This document shows positions 62,160 to 64,000 of a DNA stretch of 64,000 nucleotides, piece after piece. The notes under the pieces are model-generated. The model searched no databases and was not told the DNA's origin. It saw only the letters and a program-made list of their open reading frames with translations. Location of the stretch: positions 62,001 through 126,000 of the forward strand of contig VTPC01001864.1 in NCBI GenBank assembly GCA_011009095.1. Direction: 5' to 3'. Every line of letters begins with the position of its first letter. Positions within the stretch are counted from its first letter, which is position 1. The position numbers and the translations under genes were made by a program. The DNA comes from Ignelater luminosus. Its lineage: Eukaryota > Arthropoda > Insecta > Coleoptera > Elateridae.

Positions 62160-62450
62160 CTTGAATGCGAACTATTCTATTAAAGTTGCGCTTGGATCAA
62201 TTGGGCCTATTTACTGCCCCAAGCAGCAAACAGGTATGCGATCCGTATATCCTTGATATTCTAGATGGCCGAACAGAGAGTGATCCTCGCATACATATAC
62301 TATACAATCGAAGAGAGGGGCTGCAGCAACGTCGCGCCAGCAGGGGGATGCGGCATCGCCAAAGGCAGGGCGGTGTTGCCATAGCTACGACCCCTGCCCT
62401 GCTGACTCACCCGACACACCGTAATTGAACAAGGCTAGGAATGTTACGGA
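62160..62450. promoter_or_regulatory. GC-rich island with CTCF-like, Pho and GAGA motifs
   Basis: CCAGCAGGGGG (62337-62347) matches the first 11 bases of the CTCF core CCASYAGRKGGC, with divergence after it. The same island has Pho/YY1 cores at 62265-62269 (ATGGC) and 62378-62382 (GCCAT) and GAGAG at 62313-62317. Insulator or Polycomb-response elements of insects combine these factors. An ATG frame of 87 codons crosses the island (62165-62428), with a minus-strand frame also open, and I regard both as composition effects. Confidence 0.35.
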
Positions 62451-62754
62451 AGGGGACCATAAAAATTGCTTCCACTAAAACTATTCCAAAACTATCCAGT
62501 CCGGTTTTGATGAGACCGAGAAAAGTGATTCCCTTTTTTGTTTACTTCGTGGAAGGAGATTTTTACAACCTCGGAAAACAATTAAGGCCTGATCGTTCTG
62601 TTGATTTATAAGACTTCCATGCGTGCAATGGATTTAGATCACTTGTTTATTATGGGAAAATTCTTTTTCAGGTATTTAACTTCAATATTGATCTTTTTAC
62701 GCTGAAAACTTTCCTATAACTTTTATTTAATTCTGATTTTTAAAAAATTGGTTT

Positions 62755-62794
62755 AAAATCGAAAACTTGTAAATATTTACAAGTTTAAGATTTT
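62755..62794. repeat. 40-bp near-perfect palindrome with paired forkhead sites
   Basis: A perfect 24-bp palindrome AAACTTGTAAATATTTACAAGTTT cannot be written longer here, but it spans 62763-62786. After two unpaired bases on each side, AAAATC and GATTTT extend it to 62755-62794. The centre holds two overlapping, opposed forkhead consensus sites (GTAAATA). Confidence 0.75.
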
Positions 62795-64000
62795 CCTGTT
62801 TTATAATAGAAAAGAACCAATATATGTGAAGGAAACATAAAAAACAGCAAAACATAGTCGACTGCATACGCAATAACCTATTAATTCAATCAAATTCACT
62901 GATTTATGTCAAGAGCATTAAATAACAATATCGGGAGCATTACAAAAATGATCAAATAAAAAAACTACGCAATCTCGTTATTTCTCAAGATATTGAGCAC
63001 TCACTCAACAAGGCAATAAGGTTTTGGAAATCAAAACATAAAACGATATATTGCATCGACGTACAAAAATTCCACAAAAATGTTTACAATTTTAATGTAA
63101 GAATAATTACAGTCGTTACAATCCATTACTAATTTTATGTGACCCTTGTTAAATCGATTAATCATAAAAAATGAACACAAATATATTTCCCTAACTTTTA
63201 AGCAATGCTACAGTCGGTATTCACTTCAGTCCACTTCCGAAGCACATCGAAATTAGTTTCCACGGCGTTAATTAACGCTTAAATTACTCTGCATATATAA
63301 TGGATGATGGTACATTATTATCAATTCAATGTTGCAATCCTTTTTATGTATGTTCTGTATCACTCAAATTTCACAATTGAAATGCTTTAATAAGATGCCC
63401 ACATAACTAATAAGAAACAAAATAACTAAGTAAATCGACGCCGACGACTTATTGAAAATTTGATTAGGTGCTTACAATGCCCATCAAATACAAAGAGCTG
63501 GAGGTAGTATTTTAATTGCATATAATACTTCCTGGACAATCCTTGCCGGTTCTGCGATAAAAAATTTCCTCATCGTTCGATTAAAATTCTTACCATAAAA
63601 ACACCGTTGATTTTCTTCACCTTAATTTATGATTGAAAAATAGTTGTACGCTTTAATGTGTAACATAATTTTTAATAAAAACGCAGCCTCACTGCATATC
63701 CATACATATTCAGATAACACTGCATAAAAGGTTTGGCCGTCGTGGTTAATTTGCTCACCTAAATTGGAATTTGAAATACATGTACCGGAAGAGCAGAGAG
63801 ATGAGAATAGGAGGAGAACGTATAAGAAAGAATTTGGTGTAGCATAACAAAAACTTGATCAGGAATGAAAACCAAATTAAGTTACGGATTGCATCACACA
63901 CATTCGAACGATGCCTTTGTCGAAGAGGGAATTCCAGAAATAGCTAAATTCCCTTTTTTGCCGTATCACAATCTGCAATCTAATTAAACTCCAACCACAG
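62795..64000. other. AT-rich non-coding stretch to window end
   Basis: No gene, repeat or motif cluster recognised. Confidence 0.45.

Noticed and set aside
1..64000. tRNA, rRNA, CRISPR, bacterial operons, riboswitches
   Set aside because: No tRNA A/B box pair, no rRNA-like block, no spaced direct repeats with unique spacers, and no closely packed ORFs were seen.

Overview
The window looks like non-coding DNA around one or more large genes in an insect, or a close arthropod relative. Four things point there: AT-rich composition (about two thirds A+T by eye), very low coding density, GT-AG splice signals with insect-style core promoter motifs (Inr TCAGTC, DPE, GAGA blocks), and decayed transposases of the Tc1/mariner superfamily. 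No prokaryotic gene organisation, rRNA, tRNA or CRISPR is visible. I cannot name the species or the genes.

Left end, minus strand: positions 360 to 1 are the start of an internal coding exon with a textbook splice acceptor. It encodes a Lys-rich then Glu-rich, probably nuclear, protein segment. About 19.6 kb upstream on the same strand, a TATA-less promoter (GAGA block, Inr, DPE exactly at +28) precedes a 164-nt exon without any ATG, which ends in a consensus donor at 19983/19982. I infer that these belong to one minus-strand gene, with an undetected start-codon exon between them. Far to the right, on the same strand, a junction of near-perfect acceptor and donor at 46127/46126 looks like a recursive splice site. 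It suggests that a longer minus-strand transcript crosses the window.

Plus strand: a short exon-like piece at 23697-23772 encodes a signal peptide and ends in a phase-1 donor. A second ORF at 49457-49717 encodes a signal peptide followed by three N-glycosylation sequons. An ORF at 40659-40919 ends in a CAG|GTATAA donor. None matches a family I recognise.

Regulatory islands with more GC than the background contain motif clusters: POU octamer, homeodomain and E-box (8950-8975); three Pho/YY1 cores (15941-15959); CCAAT plus two RFX X-boxes (41879-42015); and CTCF, Pho and GAGA motifs (62160-62450).

Repeats and mobile DNA: an array of about 440-bp repeats at 10077-11835; IS630/mariner-like remnants at 12590-12980 (+) and 56770-57390 (-); a Tc1-like remnant at 36780-37110 (-); a possible piggyBac remnant near 56050-56306; an unidentified decayed coding block at 52022-52790 (-); a 164-bp inverted repeat at 50755-50918; and an exact 180-bp duplication abutting the 10-N assembly gap at 22432-22441. 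Most of the remaining sequence is AT-rich with nothing I can assign.
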